Below are positions 9,406 through 18,005 of a stretch of DNA of 64,000 nucleotides, in pieces. The stretch spans positions 1-64,000 of the forward strand of contig LKPX01000003.1 in the NCBI GenBank assembly GCA_001443525.1, written 5' to 3'. A model generated the notes under the pieces. It saw nothing but the letters and a program-made list of their open reading frames with translations, did not search any database and was not told the DNA's origin. The stretch's first letter is position 1. Each line of letters begins with the position of its first letter. The position numbers and the translations under genes were made by a program. The stretch comes from Desulfobacteraceae bacterium RAAP-1 (GTDB taxonomy: Bacteria > Desulfobacterota > Desulfobacteria > Desulfobacterales > Desulfatirhabdiaceae).

Positions 9406-10541
9406 ATGAGCAGCGATTCCGGAAGTCGGATAATAAACAGGCTTCCCTTTTCGGGAATTGAGTTTACCAGGATTTCTCCCTGGTGTTTTTCCACGATTCT
9501 TTGAGTGGTCATCAGTCCGATACCATTGCCTCGGCTGCCCTTGGTGGTGAAAAAACTCTGAAACAGCTTTCGCCGCGTTGCCTCGTCCATACCGCAGCCA
9601 TTGTCCTCCACCTGATACTCCACTCCCCATCCGGCGGTTCTGAGACTGCGAAGGCTCACGGTCTTGACAATATCCGCCGATGTGTGTTCCGCACATGCGT
9701 CAATGGCATTGGACACCAGGTTCTGCAGGCACTGGTGAATGGCGTCCGAATCCAGATAAACAGGTTTTAACGCCGTTGACAGAGATATGTTCAGATGTAC
9801 ACCGGCAGATTCCGCGACAGGCATCATGATATCGAAAATCTCTTTGATGATCTGATTGGGGTCGATGCTCTGCCGGTGAAGTTCTGAAAATTTTCCGTAA
9901 CTGAGCAGACTCATGGAAAGACTCGTAATTTTTTCCACATTTCCCCTGACCATTTCCCAGCCTTGGTGCAGGTACCGGTCATTGTGAAGCTCGATCCCTT
10001 TCTCCAGGACAAATGCACCGCCCTTAAGACCGCCGGCAATGTTCTTGATCGCGTGCGAAAGCCCGGCAATAGCTTCACCAACCGCGGCAAGTCGTTCCGC
10101 TTCGATCAGTTTCTGGGTTTTTTCCCGTACCAGTGTTTCCAGATTTTCAGTATAATCCCGAAGTTGTTGTCGGGTAGTAATTCTTTCCAGCGAGCGTTTC
10201 AGCGCAATCTCAAGGACGTCGTCGTTAATAGGTTTGGTGACAAAATCCGTGGCTTCATGTTTCAGGCTTCGGATCGCCAGTTCCATATCGCCATGCCCAG
10301 TCATCATGATGACTTCAATATCCGGATGTTTGCACTTGACGGCCTTGAGCAGATCAATACCATTCATGCCCGGCATTTTGATATCCGTCAGAACAATGGC
10401 CGGATGGCAGTCCTGACATATCTGGAGCGCCTGTTCGCCACTTTCCGCTGCATACACGGTATATCCCATATCTGAAAGGGTGATGCTCAACACCGTTCGG
10501 ATACCTGCCTCATCATCAACAATTAAAATGCTGTGGTGCAT
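9402..10541 (-). CDS. Hybrid protein: N-terminal receiver plus histidine kinase
   Basis: The protein opens with a receiver domain (ILIVDDEAG, acceptor D53 in VLTDIKMPG, then MMTGHGD and FVTKPI). A coiled linker (LRDYTENLETLVREKTQKL) leads to a kinase core with H-box GLSHAIKNIAGGLKGG, N-box NLVSNAIDAC, G1 DNGCGMD and G2 GNGIGLMTTQRIV. There are no membrane segments and no DNA-binding domain, so it is a soluble kinase whose activity is probably set by phosphorylation of its own receiver. A second kinase gene lies 42 bases upstream on the same strand. The two may form a phosphorelay with the NtrC-type regulator at 7972-9405; that link is inference from proximity only. Confidence 0.9.
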   Translation of the reverse strand: MHHSILIVDDEAGIRTVLSITLSDMGYTVYAAESGEQALQICQDCHPAIVLTDIKMPGMNGIDLLKAVKCKHPDIEVIMMTGHGDMELAIRSLKHEATDFVTKPINDDVLEIALKRSLERITTRQQLRDYTENLETLVREKTQKLIEAERLAAVGEAIAGLSHAIKNIAGGLKGGAFVLEKGIELHNDRYLHQGWEMVRGNVEKITSLSMSLLSYGKFSELHRQSIDPNQIIKEIFDIMMPVAESAGVHLNISLSTALKPVYLDSDAIHQCLQNLVSNAIDACAEHTSADIVKTVSLRSLRTAGWGVEYQVEDNGCGMDEATRRKLFQSFFTTKGSRGNGIGLMTTQRIVEKHQGEILVNSIPEKGSLFIIRLPESLLI

Positions 10542-10583
10542 AACGCTTCCCTGATATGAAAGTGATCGGATACAACAAAACCG

Positions 10584-11870
10584 TCATGGAGAATCTTCCG
10601 GCACCCGTGGAAAGGTGATGATAAATGTCGCTCCGCCATCATCATTGTTTACCGCCCGGATATTCCCCTGATATTCCCTGACGATGCTGTATGTTATGGA
10701 AAGACCCAACCCCGTACCTTTACCGACGGTTTTGGTCGTGAAAAACGGATCAAATATCTTGTTCAGTTTATCCACCGGAATGCCGATTCCCGTATCGCTG
10801 ACGACAATGCCGACATTTTTGGTGTCTGCGCTGGTTTTCAGTGTGATGCGGCCCATGTTTTTGGACAGACGCTGATCATTGTATTTTTCATCGATGGCGT
10901 CTCTGGCGTTCAGCAGCAGGTTGATAAATACCTGCTCCAGACGATTGGCATCCGCCATGACACAGGGAATGTCCTCTTCAAGTTCCCACAGCACATCAAT
11001 ACCCCGGACTTTCAACTGCTGGCTGAATATTTCAAAAGCGCTCTTTAAAATATCATTCACCTGAATTTTTGCAGAGGTATTTTCGGATTTTCGGCCAAAC
11101 TGTCGCATGTGATTGATAATTCGGGTTGCTCTATCCACATGGCTGTCGATTTCTCTGGACAGCGTCAAAAGAATCTCTTCGGGAATGGGTTCCTGATGGT
11201 TGATTTTTTTCATGAAAAAATTACTGGCGGTTTTAATGACCGAAAGTGGCTGGTTCAGTTCATGAGCAATGCCTGTAGCCATTTCACCCAGGGTTGCCAT
11301 TTTGCTGGCCTGAACGATTTGCTGCTCCTGTTCGAGCCGTTTGGTTTCATCGCTGGTAGTGACCAGCAACACTTTTTTACCGGGGTATTCGGATGCTGAA
11401 ATCCGGATATTCACTAAAAGAGAGGTGTTGTCGCCGGTGATGTGTCTGACATGATGAAGCAGCGATGCCGTCCGGAGCTTGAATGCGTAATATTCTTTTT
11501 CTTCTTCAAAGAACAGGTTCAGAAACGGTCTGGATATGACTTCATCCCTGGCATATCCATATACGGCTTTAACACTTTCATTGCAGTCAAGAACATCAAG
11601 TGTAGTGATGTCCAGAACAAAAACCGGATTGGGGATATTGTTGAAGATTGCGTCATATTTCTTTTCTGCTCCCGCAAGCCTGTCTTCCAGCTCCTTAATT
11701 CTGATCTGGTCAGACGTTTGTTCGACAGATTTTTGATATTGATCCCGCTGGGTATCTGGTTCAATCCGTTTCTGACGGATGGTGCTTCCCATTTTCTGGA
11801 GGGTCAGCCCCACAGAAAAAAGCAAACGGGAGCTCAGGTTTTGGCAAAACTCTCTGAACTGCGCCAGCAT
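10584..11870 (-). CDS. PAS-domain sensor histidine kinase, soluble
   Basis: After a short amphipathic N-terminus and a coiled stretch (about residues 50-70), a PAS domain is seen (YDAIFNNIPNPVFVLD at about 72-87, then CNESVKAVYGY). The kinase core follows with H-box TGIAHELNQPLSVIK, N-box NLLLNARDAID, G1 DTGIGIP and G2 GKGTGLGLSI. No clear membrane segment is present. It lies upstream of and co-directional with the receiver-kinase hybrid, so they are likely co-transcribed. The PAS domain could sense redox state or a ligand; no cofactor residues can be assigned from sequence. Confidence 0.9.
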   Translation of the reverse strand: MLAQFREFCQNLSSRLLFSVGLTLQKMGSTIRQKRIEPDTQRDQYQKSVEQTSDQIRIKELEDRLAGAEKKYDAIFNNIPNPVFVLDITTLDVLDCNESVKAVYGYARDEVISRPFLNLFFEEEKEYYAFKLRTASLLHHVRHITGDNTSLLVNIRISASEYPGKKVLLVTTSDETKRLEQEQQIVQASKMATLGEMATGIAHELNQPLSVIKTASNFFMKKINHQEPIPEEILLTLSREIDSHVDRATRIINHMRQFGRKSENTSAKIQVNDILKSAFEIFSQQLKVRGIDVLWELEEDIPCVMADANRLEQVFINLLLNARDAIDEKYNDQRLSKNMGRITLKTSADTKNVGIVVSDTGIGIPVDKLNKIFDPFFTTKTVGKGTGLGLSITYSIVREYQGNIRAVNNDDGGATFIITFPRVPEDSP

Positions 11871-12015
11871 GATTGTTCACCTGTTCGAAAACGGTGGTTT
11901 TGGCCTTACAAGAGGATGCAATGTTCCGGATTGATCCGGTTGAGAGTTCATCATATCTTGCTTGTTCTGTAAATGCTTTTTTTCAACAGTTATGGCAGAT
12001 GCTGCCATAAAGGTG

Positions 12016-14295
12016 TCATTGGGAAGTCCCCTTAAAGACATCGACAAACGGGTTGTAAAACGGCGCTTGAAGCTCTTTTGAAGGTTTCCGGGGCATTTTT
12101 TTAGAGTCTTTGGGACGATCGGCTCTGTAACCGGATGGCTTTGGAGATTGAAACGCACCATCCGGAGCGGATTTCATGGAAAGTGCGATACGACGGCGCT
12201 CCAGATCCACATCCAGCACCGTGACCTGAACTTTCTGGCCGACCTTGACAACCGTTCCGGGATTTTTGACAAAATGGTCGGCCAGTTCGCTGACATGCAC
12301 CAGCCCGTCCTGATGCACGCCAATATCCACAAAAGCGCCGAACGCCGTGACATTGGTGACGATTCCGGACAGTTTCATACCGCTACGGAGGTCTTCCGGC
12401 TTTTCAATGCCGCTGGCGAATTCCACCATTTCAAATTGTTCACGGGGGTCGCGTCCGGGTTTGGCCAGCTCTTCCAGAATATCTTTCAGCGTGGGCAATC
12501 CGACGCTGTCGGTAACATAACGGGAAATATCAATTTTCTGGCGAAGTGATGAATTTTTCATCAAATCGTTGACCGTACAGCCCATATCCGCGGCCATGGC
12601 GTCCACAATTGGATAGCTCTCCGGATGAACGGCGCTGGCGTCCAAAGGGTTACTGCCATTTTGTATCCTGAGAAATCCAGCAGCCTGTTCAAATGCCTTG
12701 GGCCCCAGTCGCCGAACATCTTTGAGCGCTTTCCGGGATTCGAACGGACCGCAGGCATCACGGTGCGACACGATATTTTTTGCCAATTGAGGACCCAGGC
12801 CGGAAATATAGGTTAACAGTTGAACACTGGCCTGATTGACATCCACGCCCACGCGGTTGACGCAACTGATGACCACATCATCCAAAGACTGCCTGAGAGC
12901 CGTTTGGTCCACATCGTGCTGATACTGCCCTACCCCGATGGATTTGGGATCGATTTTAACCAGTTCGGACAGCGGATCCATCAACCGTCGGGCAATGGAT
13001 ACTGCGCCACGCACAGTGAGATCCAAGTCCGGAAATTCTTCCCGAGCGACTTCCGATGCGGAATAAATGGAAGCGCCGCTTTCATTGACCATAATGATGA
13101 CAATCTCGGAGGAAAGTTTTAATGAACGCAGGAAGCCTTCCGTCTCCCGCCCCGCGGTACCATTTCCCACGGCAATGGCCTCGATCTCAAACTGTTTGCA
13201 GAGTTCGATAACTTTTTGAGACGCCAGGCGGGTCTGAGCTTCGGACAGATGCGGATAAATGGTATCGTGATGCAGCAACTTTCCCTGGCGGTTGAGGCAT
13301 ACCAGTTTGCATCCGGTCCGAAACCCCGGATCCAACCCCATGACGTTTTTAGCCCCCAGCGGCGGCGCCATCAGAAGCTGTTTTAGATTGTCGGCAAACA
13401 CCCGGATGGCTTCAGTATCCGCCCTTTCCTTGGTGGCAAGACGGATTTCGGTTTCCATGGAGCGGGACAAAAGCCGCTTGTAGCCGTCCCGAACGGCCAA
13501 TTGCACATGTCGGGAATCCTCGCCGTCGCCGGTGACAAACAGCGCTTCGAGTTTCTGGACGGCGTCGGCTTCCGGCGGCAGTATCGAGAGATTCAGGATA
13601 TCTTCCTTTTCTCCCCGGCGCATGGCCAGAATCCGGTGCGACGGCGCATGGGCGGCGGGTTCGCTCCAGTCAAAGTAATCCTTGTATTTAGCCCCTTCGG
13701 TTTCTTTCCCGTCAACGACATGGGAAATAAACATCGCCTTGTCGGTGAAAAGCTGACGGATGCAGGCCCTGGCTTCGGGATGTTCGGTCATCATTTCCGC
13801 CAGGATATCTCTGGCGCCGGAAAGCGCCTCGTCTTCCGTAACCACCCCTTGCTCCGGATTCACGAAAGCGGCGGCGGCCTGCAAGGGATCACCGCCGGTC
13901 TGCTGCAACAGCCAGTCCGCCAGGGGTTCCAACCCCTTTTCGCGGGCGATGGTCGCCCGGGTGCGGCGTTTGGGGCGAAACGGCAGATAGATGTCCTCCA
14001 GTTCGGATAGAGTAGCGGCGTTCATGACGTTCGCCCGCAGCTCATCGGTCAGATGGCCGTGCTGTTCGAGCGATGACAATATGGCGGCCCTGCGGCTGTC
14101 CAGTTCCTGAAGCTGGTCGCACCGGTCGCGGATGGCGGTGATCGCGACCTCATCGAGACTTCCGGTGGCTTCCTTCCGGTAACGGGCGATAAAAGGAACG
14201 CTGGCGCCTTCTTCAAGCAGCGCCGCGACAGCCTGCACCTGCGGCAATGTCAGATGCAGCTCTTCGGTAATCTGTGTACTGTGATGTAACTCCAT
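12016..14295 (-). CDS. tex: Tex family RNA-binding transcription accessory protein
   Basis: Tex is a conserved cytoplasmic nucleic-acid-binding protein linked to transcription and stress tolerance. The 759-residue length is typical. The N-terminus has the hallmark VPFIARYRKEATGSLDE. The YqgF-like fold follows (MGLDPGFRTGCKLVC), then helix-hairpin-helix segments (YISGLGPQLAKNIVSHR). The C-terminal S1 domain is clear (GMKLSGIVTNVTAFGAFVDIG, VHVSELAD). The C-terminal tail is basic and proline-rich (about 50 residues). It stands alone between kinase genes and the PD-(D/E)XK pair. Confidence in the family is high. Confidence 0.96.
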   Translation of the reverse strand: MELHHSTQITEELHLTLPQVQAVAALLEEGASVPFIARYRKEATGSLDEVAITAIRDRCDQLQELDSRRAAILSSLEQHGHLTDELRANVMNAATLSELEDIYLPFRPKRRTRATIAREKGLEPLADWLLQQTGGDPLQAAAAFVNPEQGVVTEDEALSGARDILAEMMTEHPEARACIRQLFTDKAMFISHVVDGKETEGAKYKDYFDWSEPAAHAPSHRILAMRRGEKEDILNLSILPPEADAVQKLEALFVTGDGEDSRHVQLAVRDGYKRLLSRSMETEIRLATKERADTEAIRVFADNLKQLLMAPPLGAKNVMGLDPGFRTGCKLVCLNRQGKLLHHDTIYPHLSEAQTRLASQKVIELCKQFEIEAIAVGNGTAGRETEGFLRSLKLSSEIVIIMVNESGASIYSASEVAREEFPDLDLTVRGAVSIARRLMDPLSELVKIDPKSIGVGQYQHDVDQTALRQSLDDVVISCVNRVGVDVNQASVQLLTYISGLGPQLAKNIVSHRDACGPFESRKALKDVRRLGPKAFEQAAGFLRIQNGSNPLDASAVHPESYPIVDAMAADMGCTVNDLMKNSSLRQKIDISRYVTDSVGLPTLKDILEELAKPGRDPREQFEMVEFASGIEKPEDLRSGMKLSGIVTNVTAFGAFVDIGVHQDGLVHVSELADHFVKNPGTVVKVGQKVQVTVLDVDLERRRIALSMKSAPDGAFQSPKPSGYRADRPKDSKKMPRKPSKELQAPFYNPFVDVFKGTSQ

Positions 14296-14405
14296 GAAAC
14301 CTCTATTTTAATCATGCAACGTTAATTTGTAATGGTGAAGTCTTCGATCCTCATACGTCATAAAGCCGTATCTTGGTTACCATACCTAAAGAAAAAACGC
14401 ACAGG

Positions 14406-15305
14406 TCATGCCGCCGTCATCACCCGGATTTTATCAACAGACAGGCCGGTGACAAGCGATATCTGTTCAGCGGACATGCCGTTTTTCAGCATATTCCGGA
14501 CAAGTTCAGCGGTAGCATTTTCCCACCCTTCTTCCAAGCCTTCTTCCCGCCCTTCATCATGCCCATTTCGGAATCCCCGCCCGTAGTGGGATTTCACCAT
14601 GCTGGCGCGCTGGTGTAGTTCCATTTCCCAACTCTCATACTCCCGCCGCTCTTGATCATCCAGCTTGAGAACCGCCAGCCGTTCGTTGGCTTCGGCCAGA
14701 CCTTTGGCGCTGAATTCCGGCTTGATGGATTCATTTTTCAGAAAATATATCCATTCATCCAGCCCGTCTCGGGCGATATCGTCGAAGTTGTTGATTTTAA
14801 GCAGATAATACTCAGGATAGATGCCGGCTGGCGTTTGTACGCCATAGGCTTGTCTTTGTTCATCATCGAGCCTGAGTTCATCATGCAGGTGCAATCCGCT
14901 GAAACGGGTCGTTCCGTGATAGACATAATCATTGCCCGACCCCAGATTGAAATATACCACGCTGACCGAAATCACCTTCCGTATCTGCTCATACGAAACG
15001 CCCTGCGGAAGATTATCCACTACGCACTTTGAAACACCGTACAGGATCCGGTGAAGATAGTCATCCTGACGGTCCGCCTGCACTTCGATGATAATCAGTA
15101 TCCCGTCACGGTTCTTCACCAGCAGATCCACCCGCGTCAGATGCTGCTCCCGAATGTCCTTGTTGCTTTCACTCTCCAGCACATCCTGTATCTGAATATC
15201 ATCCTTGAGCAATTCCGACAGAAAGCCCTCCAGTACGCCAAAATTGACTTTGCTGCGCAAAAGCCGCTTCACCGCCCAATCGAAACTGACCAGTTTTCTG
15301 GACAT
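14406..15305 (-). CDS. Rpn/PDDEXK_2-type nuclease-transposase family protein
   Basis: The protein resembles the Rpn (recombination-promoting nuclease) / PDDEXK_2 group. The N-terminal SFDWAVKRLLRSKVNFGVLE is typical. A restriction-like core is visible in RVDLLVKNRDGILIIIEVQ, giving the D...E-x-Q pattern of PD-(D/E)XK enzymes. The C-terminus has charged repeats (RNGHDEGREEGLEEGWENA) and a short helix-turn-helix-like tail (SAEQISLVTGLSVDKI). An AAGGAGG ribosome binding site supports the ATG at 15305. The gene lies 29 bases after another PD-(D/E)XK gene, so they are probably co-transcribed. In this family several copies per genome are usual, and mobility is uncertain. Confidence 0.8.
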   Translation of the reverse strand: MSRKLVSFDWAVKRLLRSKVNFGVLEGFLSELLKDDIQIQDVLESESNKDIREQHLTRVDLLVKNRDGILIIIEVQADRQDDYLHRILYGVSKCVVDNLPQGVSYEQIRKVISVSVVYFNLGSGNDYVYHGTTRFSGLHLHDELRLDDEQRQAYGVQTPAGIYPEYYLLKINNFDDIARDGLDEWIYFLKNESIKPEFSAKGLAEANERLAVLKLDDQERREYESWEMELHQRASMVKSHYGRGFRNGHDEGREEGLEEGWENATAELVRNMLKNGMSAEQISLVTGLSVDKIRVMTAA

Positions 15306-15334
15306 GTTGCCTCCTTATCGGACCCAACGTATCA

Positions 15335-16039
15335 TCATTTGAATTCTTTCGGCTTGAAACCTTTCCGGTTGAACAGCGTAGCGCCGCCATCGCTGCTCTG
15401 CGTCAGGACAAACAGCCCCAAATCTTCAGCGTATCTGCCCACCTCATCTTTCATCACCAATGCGCCAACGCCCGCCAGTATCTGACGGTCCCGATACTCT
15501 GGCAGCAGTGCTTTGAAACGAGGCAGTTTTTTCTTCATGAAATCATCCACCATGCGGCAACTCAGCTTGCTTTTTACCTCGATCACCAATACCTGCCTGT
15601 CACCATCCGCCACAATATCGAATTCCCCCTTGCCCTTTATCTTCACATTCCGGCGAACTCGACCCAGAGGCAAATCGAAAGGCCCGAACAGCCCTTTTAC
15701 ATTCCGGTAAAACAGTTCTTCCGCCGTCTCACCCTGGACGAACCCCTGATCGGCGAGCTGTTTTCCGATTCGCTCCAGTTTGGCGTCTGTGGCGCGCAGT
15801 TGTTTATCTGTTATCTCTTGAGCGGCTTTCAATGCCAGAATCTGTTGATCCGTTCTGTCCTGCGAGACTTTCAATGCCAGAATCTGTCGATCCGTTCTGT
15901 CCTGAGATGATTTTATATCCAGCATAATTTTCTCTTGAGATGATTTCAGTTTCGCCATACCTTTGGCAAATGTCATACTGAATTCTTCAAGGAATCTCTC
16001 AAGACGATCCATTCGGGTTTCCGAAGCGCCTTTTGCCAT
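15335..16039 (-). CDS. Coiled-coil protein with C-terminal PD-(D/E)XK nuclease-like domain
   Basis: The 234-residue product has two parts. Residues about 20-95 form a long helix with near-identical tandem units (SQDRTDRQILALK, SQDRTDQQILALK, AQEITDKQLRATD) with a 14-residue period; the DNA is likewise repeated around 15820-15900. The C-terminal part contains GEFDIVADGDRQVLVIEVKSK, a restriction-endonuclease-like D...ExK signature, and resembles DUF3782-type proteins. The unit number may vary between strains. It precedes the Rpn-like gene on the same strand. Cellular role unknown; a nuclease function is inferred from the motif only. Confidence 0.75.
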   Translation of the reverse strand: MAKGASETRMDRLERFLEEFSMTFAKGMAKLKSSQEKIMLDIKSSQDRTDRQILALKVSQDRTDQQILALKAAQEITDKQLRATDAKLERIGKQLADQGFVQGETAEELFYRNVKGLFGPFDLPLGRVRRNVKIKGKGEFDIVADGDRQVLVIEVKSKLSCRMVDDFMKKKLPRFKALLPEYRDRQILAGVGALVMKDEVGRYAEDLGLFVLTQSSDGGATLFNRKGFKPKEFK

Positions 16040-16229
16040 AACTCTCGATCTCCATCGTGAAGCAGTTGATGTTGGTTTAGTGGATATGCCCGTCCCTGTT
16101 TTACATTTTACACGTAAATTTTTCTCACGTTTTCAAAGATAAAAGCTTATGAGCTATACCATACTTGTTTCAGGATGAGTTGCTGAAAAGCGACTCGAAA
16201 GGAGACGATGTGGTGGTGATGCTTGAGCG

Positions 16230-18005
16230 TTATGACTTCAACTGAAACAGTGAAATGTAGCGGATGTCTATGCTCTTGGGTGACACATGTGCGAATTCCG
16301 TTTCCAGTTCGGTGAAAAGGCTTTCCAGGGTTTGACCGCAGCGATCGGTCAGCTCCCGCTCGGATTGCTGCGACGCTGCGGAAAGCCATTTCAGAAAAGA
16401 TGCTTTCATCGTTTTGGGAATCTTCATGCCGCTGTCGGTGTCTGATGCGGACGTAATATCGAAGAGATCGCGGTAAAACCGGATAAACTGCTCCTGGGAC
16501 AAGGCGAACGTGGTTGCGGGAAGCTTCAGATGCCATCCGGCCCAGCAGGTCAGGATCAGGTTTTTCCAGAACAGCCCGCGTTTTGAGCGAATCTGGTTCA
16601 GTGCCGGGGAAAGTTCATCTGTCATCGCTTTCAGGATGCCATCGAACTGGATGATGTCGTTCAGAGCCGTTCTGGTGGTTTCGATATCCGCCAGCGATTT
16701 GAATTCGCGATACAGCACGCCCGTCTGGTAGTTATCGAAATAAAGGGGCTTTTTGAGCAAAAGCCCGCCTAAAACACCGAGCCACGCTTCTCCCCAGAAA
16801 TTCAGAGGCAGCTTTTGGGACGCTGCCCAGCTTCGAGGCGTCCATTGCTGCGCCTGCCATTTCAACTCAAGAGCCGCACCATATCCAACGCGGAAAATAT
16901 CCGCCAGCAGCCTTTCCTGTATGACGGCGGCACAGCGGTCCGGGCGGATTGGCGGGGCGGACAGAAGTTCCAGACCGATGCCCAGATACCCGATGATCTT
17001 CTGCACGACTACTTTGAGATCATCTCGGGATTCGATGCGGATTTGATCGGCGACGGCTATTTGGTTGGCAAGTGAGGCGATTTCCGCTTGAAGCTCCAGA
17101 TACAGGTCCTGCTCCAGTTGCTTCAAGGCGGCTGTCAGCAGGTCATTGGCTGTCAGCAGTTCCGACATGTACAACGAGGCGGAAGAAGTTGTTATATCTT
17201 CGTGATGCGGCGCTTTGTAACGTCTGGACATTTTCTCCGGTGTGATCGGCTGATAGACGCCAACCGCTTCCTCAAAAGGAAGAAAACCCTTTTCGGCCAT
17301 GCGGACGCTGTGCAGTCGGTATGTTTCTTCTTCGGTTTCAGCAGGCAGCACGGTGCCGGTTTCCTGCATGAAATTCATGAAATAGATGGGATCGTCGGAA
17401 TAGAGGCGATTCAAAAACTGGGTGATAAAGCTGTAGCGCTCCTCATTCGTGTCCACTTCCGGACCCGAATTTTCTGCAATGGTTTCTGTGGTTGCCTGCA
17501 TTTCAGATTCCGGCAGCAACCGATAGTAAATGGTGTTATCGAGAGTCATGAAGTCATCCGGAAAGTCGGATGGGTCTTCGTCAGGCTCCCGGAACCGGAT
17601 CTGGACGTTTTTAAAGAGGTAAAGCTCGACAAATTCGGTGGCGTCCTGTTTCACCCATTGAAGAAAGCGTTCGGGGTCCGCCAGAAAGCGCAGGTTCATC
17701 CATCGGGTCAGTGCCGGGTATTCGATGCGGTCATGCTTCCAGACCTGCATGTCCAGGATGAATTCCCACTGGGAGTTCGACGCCAGTGACAGCAGCGGCA
17801 TGGCGTCGTCAGGTCCGATGTCCAGAACGAGAAACAGCAGATCTGTTTCGGATATGGAATGCACGAGTGCTGCAGGCTGAGGTGCGTCCAGGATGAAGTT
17901 CATGGCGTCAGGCGCAGGCAGGCTCAACGCTTTCTCCCGCTGCTGATGAAGCTTGTCGATGGCTTGCTGAATGGCGGTGGATGGAGCGTGATTTGTGATC
18001 GTCAT
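16230..18005 (-). CDS. DUF6178-like protein of unknown function
   Basis: This is a 591-residue, largely helical, soluble-looking protein with no signal peptide or membrane segment. I recognise it as resembling the DUF6178 group that I associate with Desulfobacterota; the recognition is from memory and not certain. Visible stretches include LVHSISETDLLFLVLDIGPDDAMPL near the N-terminus, WMNLRFLADPERFLQW, and a Leu-rich helical segment in the middle. No catalytic motif can be assigned. Its start overlaps the stop of the upstream aminopeptidase gene by 4 bases (ATGA), so the two are translationally coupled and may act together. Confidence 0.65.
   Translation of the reverse strand: MTITNHAPSTAIQQAIDKLHQQREKALSLPAPDAMNFILDAPQPAALVHSISETDLLFLVLDIGPDDAMPLLSLASNSQWEFILDMQVWKHDRIEYPALTRWMNLRFLADPERFLQWVKQDATEFVELYLFKNVQIRFREPDEDPSDFPDDFMTLDNTIYYRLLPESEMQATTETIAENSGPEVDTNEERYSFITQFLNRLYSDDPIYFMNFMQETGTVLPAETEEETYRLHSVRMAEKGFLPFEEAVGVYQPITPEKMSRRYKAPHHEDITTSSASLYMSELLTANDLLTAALKQLEQDLYLELQAEIASLANQIAVADQIRIESRDDLKVVVQKIIGYLGIGLELLSAPPIRPDRCAAVIQERLLADIFRVGYGAALELKWQAQQWTPRSWAASQKLPLNFWGEAWLGVLGGLLLKKPLYFDNYQTGVLYREFKSLADIETTRTALNDIIQFDGILKAMTDELSPALNQIRSKRGLFWKNLILTCWAGWHLKLPATTFALSQEQFIRFYRDLFDITSASDTDSGMKIPKTMKASFLKWLSAASQQSERELTDRCGQTLESLFTELETEFAHVSPKSIDIRYISLFQLKS

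Noticed and set aside
11877-12161. 94-codon minus-strand frame overlapping the 3' end of tex
   Set aside because: It lies mostly within tex in another frame, has no ribosome binding site and reads like a shadow translation.
14406-16039. Toxin-antitoxin or restriction-modification pair
   Set aside because: Both proteins have nuclease-like cores but no methylase, antitoxin-like or DNA-recognition partner is present.
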